Translations under genes and position numbers: made by a program | Part shown: positions 37,851 to 47,142 of the stretch, one piece after another | Numbering within the stretch: position 1 is the stretch's first letter | Layout: each line of letters opens with the position of its first letter | DNA from: Amycolatopsis coloradensis | GTDB taxonomy: Bacteria > Actinomycetota > Actinomycetes > Mycobacteriales > Pseudonocardiaceae | Assembly: GCF_001953865.1 (NCBI RefSeq) | Contig: NZ_MQUQ01000006.1 | Coordinates: forward strand, 272,335-336,334 | Direction: 5' to 3' | DNA length: 64,000 nucleotides | Notes under the pieces: generated by a model | Seen by the model: only the letters and a program-made list of their open reading frames with translations | What the model was told of the DNA's origin: nothing | Database searches by the model: none

Positions 37851-38309
37851 TTGCCAGCCACCCCGCCCCGGAGAAAAATCCCCGGCATGCCCGTAGGAAC
37901 CAGCGGTACCCGAAGCCTGCCCATCGGCTCGATCGTGCTGTGGGTGGTGCGCGTCGCGCTCGCCGCCGAGTTCCTCTACAGCGGCTACCTGCTGTTCGCG
38001 GGCGGTCACACCGAACAGACCTTCGCCGAGATCGGGCTCGGGCAGTGGCTGCGATACGTCACCGGTGTCCTCGAAGTCGGCGGCGCGATCGGACTGCTTC
38101 TCCCCCGCTTCGGCGGGCCGTCGGCGCTGCTGCTGGCGGGCGTCATGGTGGGCGCGAGTGTCACCGAGTTGTTCGTCCTCGCCAACGGCGACCCGGTCCT
38201 CCCCCTGATCCTGCTGATCTTCACCGCGACAGTGGCGTGGTTCCGGCAAGATCAGACCCGCGCGCTTCTCGGGATCGAACCTCCCGTTGACGACGAGGAC
38301 TACCGCTAG
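37851..38309 (+). CDS. DoxX-like small membrane protein
   Basis: 152 residues from the TTG at 37851, which has GGAGG exactly five bases upstream; an ATG at 37887 would give 140 residues but lacks a good site. Four hydrophobic helices follow: VLWVVRVALAAEFLYSGYLLFAGG, VTGVLEVGGAIGLLL, ALLLAGVMVGASVTELFVL and LPLILLIFTATVAWF, matching the DoxX/MauE-like family. The role is uncertain; relatives act in redox or membrane homeostasis. Confidence 0.8.
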   Translation: MPATPPRRKIPGMPVGTSGTRSLPIGSIVLWVVRVALAAEFLYSGYLLFAGGHTEQTFAEIGLGQWLRYVTGVLEVGGAIGLLLPRFGGPSALLLAGVMVGASVTELFVLANGDPVLPLILLIFTATVAWFRQDQTRALLGIEPPVDDEDYR

Positions 38310-38522
38310 GCGAACGCGAGCCCGCCCTCCTCCGAACGGCGCAACAGGCTCCCGCCGAATGCACCGATCACCGGAACAGTCAACGAAAAACCGCATGTCA
38401 GCGCGCCTCGCGAGCACCTGACGGCAGTGCCGTGATCCGATCATCAGCGTGATCATGCGCTCACTCAAGGTGAAAGATTGCGGCTCGTTTACAACGAACC
38501 GGCCACCTGCTTGACAGTCGGA

Positions 38523-38536
38523 GTGGTACGTACCAC
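38523..38536. promoter_or_regulatory. DasR-like operator 1 (GTGGTACGTACCAC)
   Basis: A perfect 14-base palindrome with the TGGT...ACCA core of the DasR responsive element. It lies 10 bases before a second dre-like site and 71 bases before the start of the sugar-binding protein gene. Confidence 0.65.
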
Positions 38537-38545
38537 GCTGCCGAC

Positions 38546-38561
38546 ATTGGTCTACACCATT
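38546..38561. promoter_or_regulatory. DasR responsive element (dre) upstream of the amino-sugar ABC operon
   Basis: ATTGGTCTACACCATT matches the dre consensus A(G/C)TGGTCTAGACCA(G/C)T closely; TGGTCTACACCA differs from the core at one base. DasR, a GntR repressor released by GlcNAc-derived sugar phosphates, controls dasABC in Streptomyces from two such sites. Confidence 0.8.
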
Positions 38562-38607
38562 TTGTGGGAGCCCGGCACAGTGGCCGGGCATCGAAAGGAC
38601 GGCACGA

Positions 38608-39900
38608 GTGAAGCGCTGGCTCAAGATGACTGCGGGCGCCGCGGCCATCACCCTCGCGACGGCGGGCTGCGCCGGTTCCGGCAGTGGCGACAGCACGAAT
38701 TCGAGCGCTCCGGCCTCGAACGGCACGCTCACGGTCTGGCTGATGACCGGGACCGCCCCCGAATCTTTGACGAACTCGCTCCACAAGGAATTCGAAGACG
38801 CACACCCCGGCGTCAAGATCAAGTACGAGATCCAGCAGTGGAACGGCATCCAGCAGAAGCTGACCACCTCGCTGGCCAGTGACAACCCGCCGGACGTGAT
38901 CGAGCTGGGCAACACCCAGACCCCCGCGTTCGCGAACCAGAACGTGCTCGCCGACCTGACCTCGAGCGTCGGCGACTTCAACGGCGCCCAGTGGCTCCAG
39001 GGCCTCAAGGCTTCGGGCGAGTACGACGGCAAGACCTACGGCGTCCCGTTCTACGCGGCCAACCGTGAGGTCATCTACCGCAAGGACATGTTCGAGCAGG
39101 CGGGCATCACCGCGACGCCCAAGACCCGCGCGGAATGGCTCGACGCGATCACCAAGCTCAAGGCCAAGTTCGGCAGCGACCCCGAGTTCCAGGCCCTCTA
39201 CCAGCCTGGCCAGAACTGGTACGAGCTGCTGTCGTTCATCTGGGACGAGGGCGGCGACATCGCGCAGGCCAACGGGAAGTCCTTCAAGGCGACCCTGGAC
39301 TCCCCGCAGGCCAAGGCCGGGCTCGAGTTCTACAAGCAGCTCACCGACGCTTCGGGCACCAAGGCGCCGAAGGACGCCGACGAGGCCACCCCGCAGCAGG
39401 CCGGTATCTACGGCGCGGGCAAGGTCGCGATGATGATCGGTGTCCCGGGTGAGGCCGACACCGCGGCGAAGACCGACCCGACGATCAAGGAGAAGTCGAG
39501 CGCCTTCCCGATCCCCGGCAAGTCCGCCGACAAGTCGGCCCCGGTCTTCCTGGGCGGTTCGAACCTGGTCATCCCGGCCAACAGCAAGAACGCGGCCGCG
39601 GCCAAGGACTACGTCAAGCTGTTCTCCACCCCGAAGTACCAGACCGAGCTGGCCAAGGCCGGTTACGTCCCCGGCACCTCGACCGACGTGTCCGCGCTCG
39701 ACGCGAACCCGCTCACCAAGGTCATGGCCGAGGCGTCCAAGAACGGCCGCGCCGTGCCGACCAGCCCCAAGTGGGGTGACGTCGAGTCCGGTCAGAACCC
39801 GATCAAGGACATGCTGACCGCTTACCTGACCGGAACGAAATCGCTCGACCAGGCGACCGCCGACGCCAACGCAGCGCTCGACAAGCTCATCGGCGGATGA
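38608..39900 (+). CDS. dasA: amino-sugar (chitobiose-type) ABC transporter substrate-binding lipoprotein
   Basis: 430 residues with a lipoprotein signal (ITLATAGCAGS, Cys near residue 21). The body is a family-1 extracellular sugar-binding protein: LTVWLMTGTAPESL, DNPPDVIELGN, YGVPFYAANREVIYRKDMFEQAGI and FIWDEGGDIAQ are typical of DasA/NgcE-like N,N'-diacetylchitobiose binders. Two DasR-like sites upstream and a GH3 gene downstream support this substrate. GTG start at 38608 with AAAGGA upstream. The stop overlaps the first permease start (ATGA). Confidence 0.85.
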   Translation: MKRWLKMTAGAAAITLATAGCAGSGSGDSTNSSAPASNGTLTVWLMTGTAPESLTNSLHKEFEDAHPGVKIKYEIQQWNGIQQKLTTSLASDNPPDVIELGNTQTPAFANQNVLADLTSSVGDFNGAQWLQGLKASGEYDGKTYGVPFYAANREVIYRKDMFEQAGITATPKTRAEWLDAITKLKAKFGSDPEFQALYQPGQNWYELLSFIWDEGGDIAQANGKSFKATLDSPQAKAGLEFYKQLTDASGTKAPKDADEATPQQAGIYGAGKVAMMIGVPGEADTAAKTDPTIKEKSSAFPIPGKSADKSAPVFLGGSNLVIPANSKNAAAAKDYVKLFSTPKYQTELAKAGYVPGTSTDVSALDANPLTKVMAEASKNGRAVPTSPKWGDVESGQNPIKDMLTAYLTGTKSLDQATADANAALDKLIGG

Positions 39901-40883
39901 CCACGACCGAAGATGTGACGACGCCGGCGGGGGCCACCCCGCCGGCTTCGCCGCGCATCAAGCCCCCGAAATCGAACCGGCGTCTCCGTTTCGGCGAACG
40001 GACGGTGCCGTATCTGCTTCTCCTTCCCGCGCTGCTCGCGATCCTGAACCTGCTGGGCTGGCCGACGCTGCAGCTGATCGGGATCAGTTTCCGCAAGCTC
40101 GACCTCCGTGAGCTGGTCTCCGGAGAGATGGTCTGGGTCGGATTCGCGAACTTCTCCGAAATCCTGTCCGACCCCGAATTCTGGGAGATCACCGTCCGCA
40201 CGCTGGTGTTCACCGCCGCGGTCGTGATCACCACCCTGCTGCTCGCGCTGTTCATGGCGCTCCTGATGCGGCATCTCAACCCGGTGGTCCGGGTGATCCT
40301 GCAGGTCGCGCTGATCCTCGCGTGGGCGACCCCGGTGCTCGCGACGACCACGGTCTTCCAGTGGATCTTCGACCAGCAGTACGGGATTTTGAACAAGACG
40401 CTCGCGAAACTCGGCTTCGAGAGTTTCATCGGGCATTCCTGGTTCTCCACCGGCCCGAGCACCCTGACCGTGATCGGCCTGCTGGTCGTCTGGCAGGCCG
40501 TGCCGTTCGTGGCGTTCACGCTCTACGCCGGGCTCCTCGGCGTCCCGAAGGAGCAGTACGAGGCCGCGGGCATCGACGGCGCGAACGGCTGGCAGGCGTT
40601 CTGGGCGGTCAGCTGGCCGGCGATCCGGCCGATCCTGACCATGGTCACGTTCCTGTCGGTCCTGTGGGACTTCAAGTTGTTCGCCCAGGTGTGGGCGATC
40701 CGCCAGGGCGGGCCGGACGGCGCCAGCACGACGCTGCCGGTCTACATGTACCTCAAGGGCCTCGCGGGCAACCACTTCGGCCTGGCGGCGACCGCCGCCC
40801 TGCTGATGATGCTCGTGCTGATCCTGCTCACCGCCCGGTACGTCCAGCTGCTGGTGCGCTCGAAGGAGGCCGACCTGTCATGA
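39897..40883 (+). CDS. dasB: amino-sugar ABC transporter permease, MalF type
   Basis: 328 residues with six membrane helices after a Pro/Arg-rich cytoplasmic N-terminus. The EAA loop reads QYEAAGIDGANGWQAFWAVSWP, which binds the ATPase. Overlaps both neighbours by 4 bases. No ATPase gene is present in the operon; in streptomycetes DasABC uses the shared ATPase MsiK encoded elsewhere, and the same is likely here. Confidence 0.88.
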   Translation: MTTTEDVTTPAGATPPASPRIKPPKSNRRLRFGERTVPYLLLLPALLAILNLLGWPTLQLIGISFRKLDLRELVSGEMVWVGFANFSEILSDPEFWEITVRTLVFTAAVVITTLLLALFMALLMRHLNPVVRVILQVALILAWATPVLATTTVFQWIFDQQYGILNKTLAKLGFESFIGHSWFSTGPSTLTVIGLLVVWQAVPFVAFTLYAGLLGVPKEQYEAAGIDGANGWQAFWAVSWPAIRPILTMVTFLSVLWDFKLFAQVWAIRQGGPDGASTTLPVYMYLKGLAGNHFGLAATAALLMMLVLILLTARYVQLLVRSKEADLS

Positions 40884-41710
40884 AGAAATCCCTGGCACAG
40901 CGGATCGGCCTCGGCACGTTCGGCGTGATCGTGGCCTTCTTGTTCGTCTTCCCGACGTACTGGATGGTCACGTCCGCGCTGAAGACGCCGGGCGAGGTCC
41001 TGTCGCCGAATTACGACCTGATCCCGCTCTCGGTGACGTTCGACAACTTCGTCACGGCGCTGACGAAACCCGGCTTCACCACCTACCTCGCCAACAGCCT
41101 GATCGTCACGATCGGCGCGGTGCTGTGCTCGCTCGTCGCGGGCGTGCTGGCCGCGGTCCCCCTGGCCCGGATGCGATTCCGCGGCCGCAAGGGGTTCCTG
41201 CTGCTGGTGCTGATCGCCCAGCTCGCCCCGTTCGAGGCACTGCTGATCCCGATGTACCTGCTGATGCGGGACGCCGGGCTGCTCAACCAGTTGCCTTCGC
41301 TGCTGCTGGTGTACTTCGCCGCGACACTGCCCTTCACGTGCTGGATGCTCTACGGCTTCGTCAACGGCATCCCGTACGACCTCGAAGAGGCCGCGATGAT
41401 CGACGGATGCAGCCGGGCGGGCGCGTTCCGCCGGGTGACGCTGCCGCTGCTCGCACCGGGACTGGTGACCACGTCGGTGTTCAGCTTCATCACCGCGTGG
41501 AACGAGTTCCTGTTCGCGTTCGTGTTCATGCGCGACCAGAGCAAGCAGACACTGCCGGTGTGGCTTTCCTCGTTCCGGACGGCGTTTTCCGTCGACTGGG
41601 GCGGCATCATGGCGGCGTCGGTCATCTACGCCGTCCCCGCGCTGGTGTTCTTCATCCTCGTCCAGCGCAAACTCGTGTCCAACCTGACCGCAGGCGCAGT
41701 GAAGGGATAA
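40880..41710 (+). CDS. dasC: amino-sugar ABC transporter permease, MalG type
   Basis: 276 residues, six membrane helices. The EAA loop is LEEAAMIDGCSRAGAFRRV, with the FPTYWMVTSALKTPGE start typical of MalG-type permeases. The ATG overlaps the previous stop (ATGA). The GH3 gene starts 3 bases after its TAA. Confidence 0.9.
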   Translation: MKKSLAQRIGLGTFGVIVAFLFVFPTYWMVTSALKTPGEVLSPNYDLIPLSVTFDNFVTALTKPGFTTYLANSLIVTIGAVLCSLVAGVLAAVPLARMRFRGRKGFLLLVLIAQLAPFEALLIPMYLLMRDAGLLNQLPSLLLVYFAATLPFTCWMLYGFVNGIPYDLEEAAMIDGCSRAGAFRRVTLPLLAPGLVTTSVFSFITAWNEFLFAFVFMRDQSKQTLPVWLSSFRTAFSVDWGGIMAASVIYAVPALVFFILVQRKLVSNLTAGAVKG

Positions 41711-41713
41711 TCC

Positions 41714-43159
41714 TTGTCTTCACCGGAAAAGCTCGCCGGCTCCGTTCTCGTATCGGGCTTCGACGGCACCACCGCACCGGATTGGCTGCGGCGCAAGGTG
41801 GCCGACGGCCTCGGTGGCGTGATCCTCTTCGGCCGCAACGTGGTCGACGACGAGCAGGTGGCCGCGCTGAGCGCGCGGCTGCGGGCCGAACGGCCCGACG
41901 TGCTCATCGGCATCGACGAAGAGGGCGGTGACGTCACCAGGCTCGACGTCGCCACCGGCTCGTTCATCCCGGGACCACTCGCACTCGGCGCCGCGGACGA
42001 CGTCGAGCTGACGGCGTCGGTCGCCGCCGCCCTCGGCGAACGGCTGGCCGCGTGCGGGGTCACGATCAACTTCGCCCCGTGCGCGGATCTGACCCTGACG
42101 CCGGAGGATCCCTCCATCGGGGTCCGGGCGTTCGGCTCGGATCCGGTGAAGGCGTCGCCGCACGTCGCGGCGTACATCACCGGTCTGCAGAAGTACGGCG
42201 TTGCCGCGTCGGCGAAGCACTTCCCCGGGCACGGGGCGGCGACCGACGATTCGCATCACGCGCTGCCGGTCCTGCCCCGGACCGAAGCGGAACTGCACGA
42301 GATCGAACTCGTCACGTTCAAGGCGGCGATCGCGGCGGGGGTGCGTTCGGTGATGACCGGGCACCTCGTCGTGCCCGCGTGGGGTGACCTGCCCGCGACG
42401 CTCAACCCGAAGGCGCTGACCGACGTCCTGCGCGGCGAACTCGGCTTCACCGGCGCGGTGATCACCGACGCGCTCGACATGGGCGCGATCGCCGGCGAAC
42501 TCGGCAAGACCGAGGGCGTCGGCCGGGCGGCGGTGCGAGCGCTGATCGCCGGGGCGGACGCGCTCTGCCTGGGTGGCGTGTCGTTCGAAGAGGACGAGCT
42601 GAACCGGATCGCGGCGGTCATCGCGGCCGCTGTCGAGGCCGGTGAACTGCCGCTGGAGCGGCTGGCCGAGGCGTCGGAGCGGGTCGCCGCGCTCGGCACT
42701 CCCCCGGTGTCGACACCTCTTTCCCCGGTGGAACACCGGCTCGGCCTGGAGGCGGCGCGCAAGGCGTTGCGGATCCAGGGTTCGCCGAAGCTGGACGGAC
42801 CGCCGCTGGTGATCGACGTCGAGACCGAGCCGATCATCGCGGCGGGCCCGATGCCGTGGGGGCTCGGGTCGCATCTGACCGAACTCGTGCCCGGCACCCG
42901 CGCGCTCAAGGTCACCGCGGACGAGATCGCGGTCGCGATCGACGCCGCCCAAGGCGCGCGCGACCTCGTCGTGGTGACGCGCGAGGCGCACCGGCACCCG
43001 GAGGTCCGCGAGTTCCTGAGCTGGCTCCGGGAGGCAGGCGTGGACTACATCCGGGTCGAGACCGGGGCACCGGGACCGGACACCGGTGACGGGCCGCGGA
43101 TCGACACGTTCAGCGGTTCCTACGTCAGCCTCCGCGCCGCTGCCGAATACCTGGCGTGA
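41714..43159 (+). CDS. glycoside hydrolase family 3, probable beta-N-acetylglucosaminidase
   Basis: 481 residues from the TTG at 41714. GH3/NagZ signatures: IGIDEEGGDVTRL, the AKHFPGHGAATDDSH block near residue 175 (Asp/His dyad of NagZ-like enzymes), and the nucleophile Asp in VITDALDMG near 253. No signal peptide, so it should cleave imported chitobiose in the cytoplasm. As last gene of the operon with the Das-type importer, this function is well supported. Its C-terminal ~140 residues extend beyond the catalytic barrel. Confidence 0.9.
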   Translation: MSSPEKLAGSVLVSGFDGTTAPDWLRRKVADGLGGVILFGRNVVDDEQVAALSARLRAERPDVLIGIDEEGGDVTRLDVATGSFIPGPLALGAADDVELTASVAAALGERLAACGVTINFAPCADLTLTPEDPSIGVRAFGSDPVKASPHVAAYITGLQKYGVAASAKHFPGHGAATDDSHHALPVLPRTEAELHEIELVTFKAAIAAGVRSVMTGHLVVPAWGDLPATLNPKALTDVLRGELGFTGAVITDALDMGAIAGELGKTEGVGRAAVRALIAGADALCLGGVSFEEDELNRIAAVIAAAVEAGELPLERLAEASERVAALGTPPVSTPLSPVEHRLGLEAARKALRIQGSPKLDGPPLVIDVETEPIIAAGPMPWGLGSHLTELVPGTRALKVTADEIAVAIDAAQGARDLVVVTREAHRHPEVREFLSWLREAGVDYIRVETGAPGPDTGDGPRIDTFSGSYVSLRAAAEYLA

Positions 43160-43171
43160 CCGACGCCTGAC

Positions 43172-43250
43172 GCCCCTCGCGATTCGTCCTCTGGATGCGG
43201 TACTTGCACGCGCAACTACCGCAACTAGAGGACGAATTGCGTTGAGGGGC
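43172..43250. repeat. imperfect inverted repeat after the GH3 gene
   Basis: GCCCCTCGCGATTCGTCCTC is mirrored by GAGGACGAATTGCGTTGAGGGGC with small gaps, around a spacer rich in GCAACTACCGCAAC. It could end transcription of the Das operon, but no T-run follows. Confidence 0.7.
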
Positions 43251-43362
43251 CGCCTGTCTCCAGGACGAGACACCGTCACGGTCGAGGACCGACCACGACC
43301 CGTCGACCGCAAGGAGAATACTTGCCACGTGTGCTGCGGCGCGGTTGAGAATGGAGAGCACC

Positions 43363-44319
43363 ATGGTTTCACGGCTCGGGGTCAGGATTCCGCGAGAATT
43401 GCCTGCCACCAGGCTGACCGGCCTTGCCCGCCGCGCGGAACAGGAGGGCCTGGACGAGGTTTGGATCGTCGAGGACTGCTTCTACGCGGGCGGGATCGCC
43501 ACGGCGTCGGCGGTGCTGGCGGCGACCGAGAAGATCACCCTCGGTATCGGCATCATGCCCGCCGTCGCCAGGAATCCCGCCATCGCGGCGATGGAGATCG
43601 CGGCACTGGCGGAGCTGTACCCGGGCCGCCTGATCGTCGGATTCGGGCACGGCGTGCCGAGCTGGATGCGGCAGATCAACGCGTGGCCGAAGTCGGCGCT
43701 GGCCGCGTTCGAGGAAACGCTGGCCGTCATCCGGCGGCTGCTGGCCGGTGAACGCGTTTCCTTCGAGGGCAGGCATGTCCGGCTCGACGACGTCCAGCTG
43801 GAATTCCCGCCCGCGGTGCCGCCGAAGATCGTCGCCGGCGTCCGCGGCCCAAAGTCCCTCGCCGCCGGGGGCCGGGTGGCCGACGGGACCCTCCTGGCCG
43901 AACCGGCGACCCCGGAGTACGTTCGCGCGACGCGGGAACTCATCGGCGTCGAGGGTCATACGATCGCCACCTACAACTGGCTGTCCCTCGACGCCGATCC
44001 CGAGCGGGCCCGTGAGCGGGCGCGCGCCGACGTCGCTTCCGCGATCGGGCCGAACTCGGGACCGGCGCTGGCGCCGCTGGACTTCGGCGCCGAACTGCTG
44101 GCCGAGGTCGAGACCGCCGGGGACGACTTGGCGCGGCGGCTCCGTCCGGAGTGGATCGACAGGCTGAGCGTCAGCGGCACGCTCGACCGTTGTGTCGAGC
44201 AGGTCCGCGCGCTGTACGCGGCCGGGACCGAGTCCGTCATCCTGCTCCCCCTGCTCGGCGAACCGGAGGAGGAGTCCTTCGCCGCGGCGGGCCGGATCGC
44301 GACGGCCCTGCGCGGCTGA
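43363..44319 (+). CDS. LLM-class flavin-dependent oxidoreductase
   Basis: 318 residues from the ATG at 43363, with GGAG six bases upstream. Luciferase-like TIM barrel: ARRAEQEGLDEVWIVED, KITLGIGIMPAVARNPAIAAM, GRLIVGFGHGVPSWM and IVAGVRGPKSLAAGGRVADG fit the F420- or FMN-dependent group. The substrate is unknown. It stands as a single gene, convergent with the dehydrogenase gene. Confidence 0.9.
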   Translation: MVSRLGVRIPRELPATRLTGLARRAEQEGLDEVWIVEDCFYAGGIATASAVLAATEKITLGIGIMPAVARNPAIAAMEIAALAELYPGRLIVGFGHGVPSWMRQINAWPKSALAAFEETLAVIRRLLAGERVSFEGRHVRLDDVQLEFPPAVPPKIVAGVRGPKSLAAGGRVADGTLLAEPATPEYVRATRELIGVEGHTIATYNWLSLDADPERARERARADVASAIGPNSGPALAPLDFGAELLAEVETAGDDLARRLRPEWIDRLSVSGTLDRCVEQVRALYAAGTESVILLPLLGEPEEESFAAAGRIATALRG

Positions 44320-44321
44320 CG

Positions 44322-45182
44322 TCACCGCGTTCCGAGCGCCTTGACGACGGCGACCACGTCCTCCGCGCCGAACCCGCGCCGCGCGGTCTCGGCGTAGAGG
44401 GCGTGGGACGCCTCGAGCAGCGGCAGGGTGAGTCCCGCTTCCCTTGCCGCCGCCGCGATCACTTCGACGTTGGCGAGGACGTTCGCGATCGAGGCCTGCG
44501 GCGCGAAATCCTCGTCGACCAGTTTGGACGCCTTGACCCGCAGGATCGGGCTGGCCAGCTGCCCGGCGCCGAGGACGTCGGCGAGCAGTCCGAGGTCGAG
44601 CCCGTGCGCCCGCGCGAAGTGGACGGTCTCGGCCAAGCTGGTCATGACCGACGTCAGATGGACGTTGACCGCCAGCTTCATCAGGAGGGCGCTGGGGATC
44701 GGTCCGCAGTCCACGGTTTCCCGGCACATCGGCCCGAGCAGCTCCCGGATCTCGGTGATCGCGCCCGGATCACCCGCGAGCATGGCGACCAGCTCACCCG
44801 CCTCGGCCGGGACCCGCGAACCGGAAACCGGCGCCTCCACGTACTTCGCCCCGGCCGCGAGGAGTCCGGCCTCGATCTGGCGGGAGTGCTCCGGCGCCGT
44901 CGTTCCCATGTGGACGATGGTGCGCCCGGCGAGCGAGGGCCGCCCGCGGTCGAGCACGGCGTCGACGGCGGCCGCGTCCTTCAGCATCAGGATCACGACC
45001 TCGCACCGCGCGAACAGTTCCGCCACGTCCTCGACCGCCTCGGCCCCCGCGGCCACCTGCTCCGAAGTCTTTCCGGGAGTGCGATTCCAGACGAGCAACG
45101 GGATCCCGGCCCGCGCCAGGTTCAGTGCCATCGGCCCGCCCATGCTGCCCAGCCCGGCGAACCCGACTCGTGCGATACCCAT
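44322..45182 (-). CDS. NAD(P)-binding beta-hydroxyacid dehydrogenase family protein
   Basis: 286 residues. Rossmann start GFAGLGSMGGPMALNLARAG, the substrate motif EAPVSGSRVPAEAGEL and catalytic Lys in LLMKLAVN identify the 3-hydroxyisobutyrate/tartronate semialdehyde reductase family, which also includes imine reductases. The exact substrate is not predictable. Divergent from the M14 peptidase. Confidence 0.9.
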   Translation of the reverse strand: MGIARVGFAGLGSMGGPMALNLARAGIPLLVWNRTPGKTSEQVAAGAEAVEDVAELFARCEVVILMLKDAAAVDAVLDRGRPSLAGRTIVHMGTTAPEHSRQIEAGLLAAGAKYVEAPVSGSRVPAEAGELVAMLAGDPGAITEIRELLGPMCRETVDCGPIPSALLMKLAVNVHLTSVMTSLAETVHFARAHGLDLGLLADVLGAGQLASPILRVKASKLVDEDFAPQASIANVLANVEVIAAAAREAGLTLPLLEASHALYAETARRGFGAEDVVAVVKALGTR

Positions 45183-45351
45183 GGACCCACTGTGCCGCGT
45201 GACGGGGAGCCGGCGCCACCGATGAGATCTTCCTGCCGGAAATCGCGAGTAATGCCCCTATGGCCACCCGAAAGCAGGTCCATTCCGCCCCTGTGACGGC
45301 AATCGGTGATCCCTACCGTCGTCGGCGTACCGACCACAGAGGGGACCCCAC

Positions 45352-47022
45352 ATGCCCGACACCGAGGCCGCACGGCATTTCGTCACGGTTTCCGTCGACG
45401 ACCGCGACGCGCTCCGCCTGCTCGCCCAGCGCGGGCTCGACCTGTTCCCCTCCACCGCCAGGGAGACCGCGGACGGCGCGGCGATCGACGGTTACCTCCG
45501 CGACGCGGAGATCGCGGCGATCGCCGACAGCGGCCACGACGTCCTGGTCCATCCCGACGTCGAAGCCGCGCCATTGGAGACCGCTCCGGATCCCGGAACA
45601 CGGACCCTCTCCGCCGGGCCGGAAACCGCCGTACCGCCCGGTTACCGGGACTCGATCCAGTTCGAAGGCCTGATCCGCGACATGGCCCAGTCCTTGCCTG
45701 ACACCCTGTCCCGGATCCAGCTTCCCGAGCGGTCGGTCCAGGGGAAACCCATGTCCGCGCTGCGGATGCGCGGCGGCGACCGGGCCGAAAGGCCGGGCGT
45801 GATCCTGATGGCCGGGGCACACGCGCGCGAACTGATGAACCCCGAAGTGCTGTACAACTGGATCTTCCGGATGGCTTACGCCCTCTCGTCCCAGACGTCG
45901 GTGTACTACCCGGGCAGCGATTACGGGTACAGCATCGTCAAGCTGCTGGTCGACAGCCTGGACATCTTCGTGGTCCCGATGGTCAACCCGGACGGCCGCG
46001 ACATCGTCATGTCCGCGGAGCATCTGCGGATGTGGCGGGGGAACAGCCGCGGCGTCGACCTCAACCGCAACTACGACTTCCTCTTCGACAGCGGACTCGG
46101 CACCAGCACCGACCCGGCGAGTGAGGTCTACCGCGGGCCGCACGCGTTCTCCGAGCCGGAGACCCGCGACATCCGCTGGCTGCTGGACACCTTCCCGCAC
46201 ATCACGGCCGTACTGGACCTGCATTCCTACAGCGAGCTGATCCTCCACCCGTGGGGTGACGACGACAACCAGACCACCGATCCCGCGCAGAACTTCCGGG
46301 TGCCGAACCCGGATCGTGGCGTCCCGAACGACGGGCGCTACCGCGAGTACATCCCGCAAGGCGATCTGGACTGGTTCCTCCGCGTCGGGAACCGGATGCG
46401 CGACGTCATCCCGAAGGCGCACGGCCGGACCTACACCCTTCAGCAGAGCTTCGGGCTGTACCCGACGACGGCGACCGTCGACGACTACACGTTCTCCCGG
46501 CATTTCGTGAACCCGGCACTGAGGAAGGTGCGGACGTTCTGCATCGAGACCGGCAAACCCCCGGTCGGCGGCGACTACCTCGGGGCCTTCCAGCCGCCGT
46601 ACTCCGAGGTCTACAACGTGATCGAAGAGATCGGCCCGGCGATCATGGAACTCCTGCTGGAAATAGTGTGCCCGACCGGTCCGGACAGCTTGCTGCTGAG
46701 CGAAGCCGCGGAGGTCCTGGCCCGGCACATGGGCTCTTCGCGGGAGCTGTACGACGGCTTGGTCGCGCACGGACCTGGCATCCTGCGGGCTCTCGGCGAC
46801 GCTCCGCGGGCACGGGCGAAAGCGACCATCGCCTTGAAGCGGCTCACCGAGGCCGCCCGGCTGAACCACGATCCGGTGCTCGAAAGCGACGTCGTCGAGA
46901 AACTGGCCGAAGCCGCGACGGCGATCGGTGAGGCTGTACCTGAAGCCCAGGCGCTGGTGAAGGAGTTCGTCGCGCGCGCCGAACGGGCGGCGGGGCAGCC
47001 GCTCAGCGCCGCCCTCGCCTAG
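45352..47022 (+). CDS. M14-family zinc carboxypeptidase-like protein
   Basis: 556 residues. The M14 domain spans about 100-420: zinc ligands His157 and Glu160 in GAHARELMNPE, His near 291 in LDLHSYSEL, catalytic Glu near 399 in CIETGKPP; DLNRNYDFLF binds substrate. Residues 1-90 resemble a propeptide-like domain and the last ~130 are a helical extension. No signal peptide is visible, which is unusual for a degradative carboxypeptidase and suggests an intracellular or modifying role. Confidence 0.88.
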   Translation: MPDTEAARHFVTVSVDDRDALRLLAQRGLDLFPSTARETADGAAIDGYLRDAEIAAIADSGHDVLVHPDVEAAPLETAPDPGTRTLSAGPETAVPPGYRDSIQFEGLIRDMAQSLPDTLSRIQLPERSVQGKPMSALRMRGGDRAERPGVILMAGAHARELMNPEVLYNWIFRMAYALSSQTSVYYPGSDYGYSIVKLLVDSLDIFVVPMVNPDGRDIVMSAEHLRMWRGNSRGVDLNRNYDFLFDSGLGTSTDPASEVYRGPHAFSEPETRDIRWLLDTFPHITAVLDLHSYSELILHPWGDDDNQTTDPAQNFRVPNPDRGVPNDGRYREYIPQGDLDWFLRVGNRMRDVIPKAHGRTYTLQQSFGLYPTTATVDDYTFSRHFVNPALRKVRTFCIETGKPPVGGDYLGAFQPPYSEVYNVIEEIGPAIMELLLEIVCPTGPDSLLLSEAAEVLARHMGSSRELYDGLVAHGPGILRALGDAPRARAKATIALKRLTEAARLNHDPVLESDVVEKLAEAATAIGEAVPEAQALVKEFVARAERAAGQPLSAALA

Positions 47023-47045
47023 CACCCGGCGACTGCCCAGTGGCC

Positions 47046-47102
47046 GTGTCGCGAAAGCCACTTTCGAGACGTCAGACGTCCCGAAAGTGGCTTTCGCGAC
47101 AC
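47046..47102. repeat. 57-bp inverted repeat, CGAAAGCCACTTTCG family
   Basis: Near-perfect arms (one mismatch) beginning GTGTCGCGAAAGCCACTTTC, around GACGTC-AG-ACGTC. It is nearly identical to the element at 8740-8792. It lies between the convergent M14 and GNAT genes. Confidence 0.92.
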
Positions 47103-47142
47103 CCTGCATGGCGGCCGGGTGAGTCGTGAGTGGTGAGGACGG

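Noticed and set aside
43172..43250. Small RNA or riboswitch upstream of the LLM gene
   Set aside because: The inverted repeat resembles the GAGGACTAGTTGCG repeat sequences of the window and shows no known aptamer pattern.
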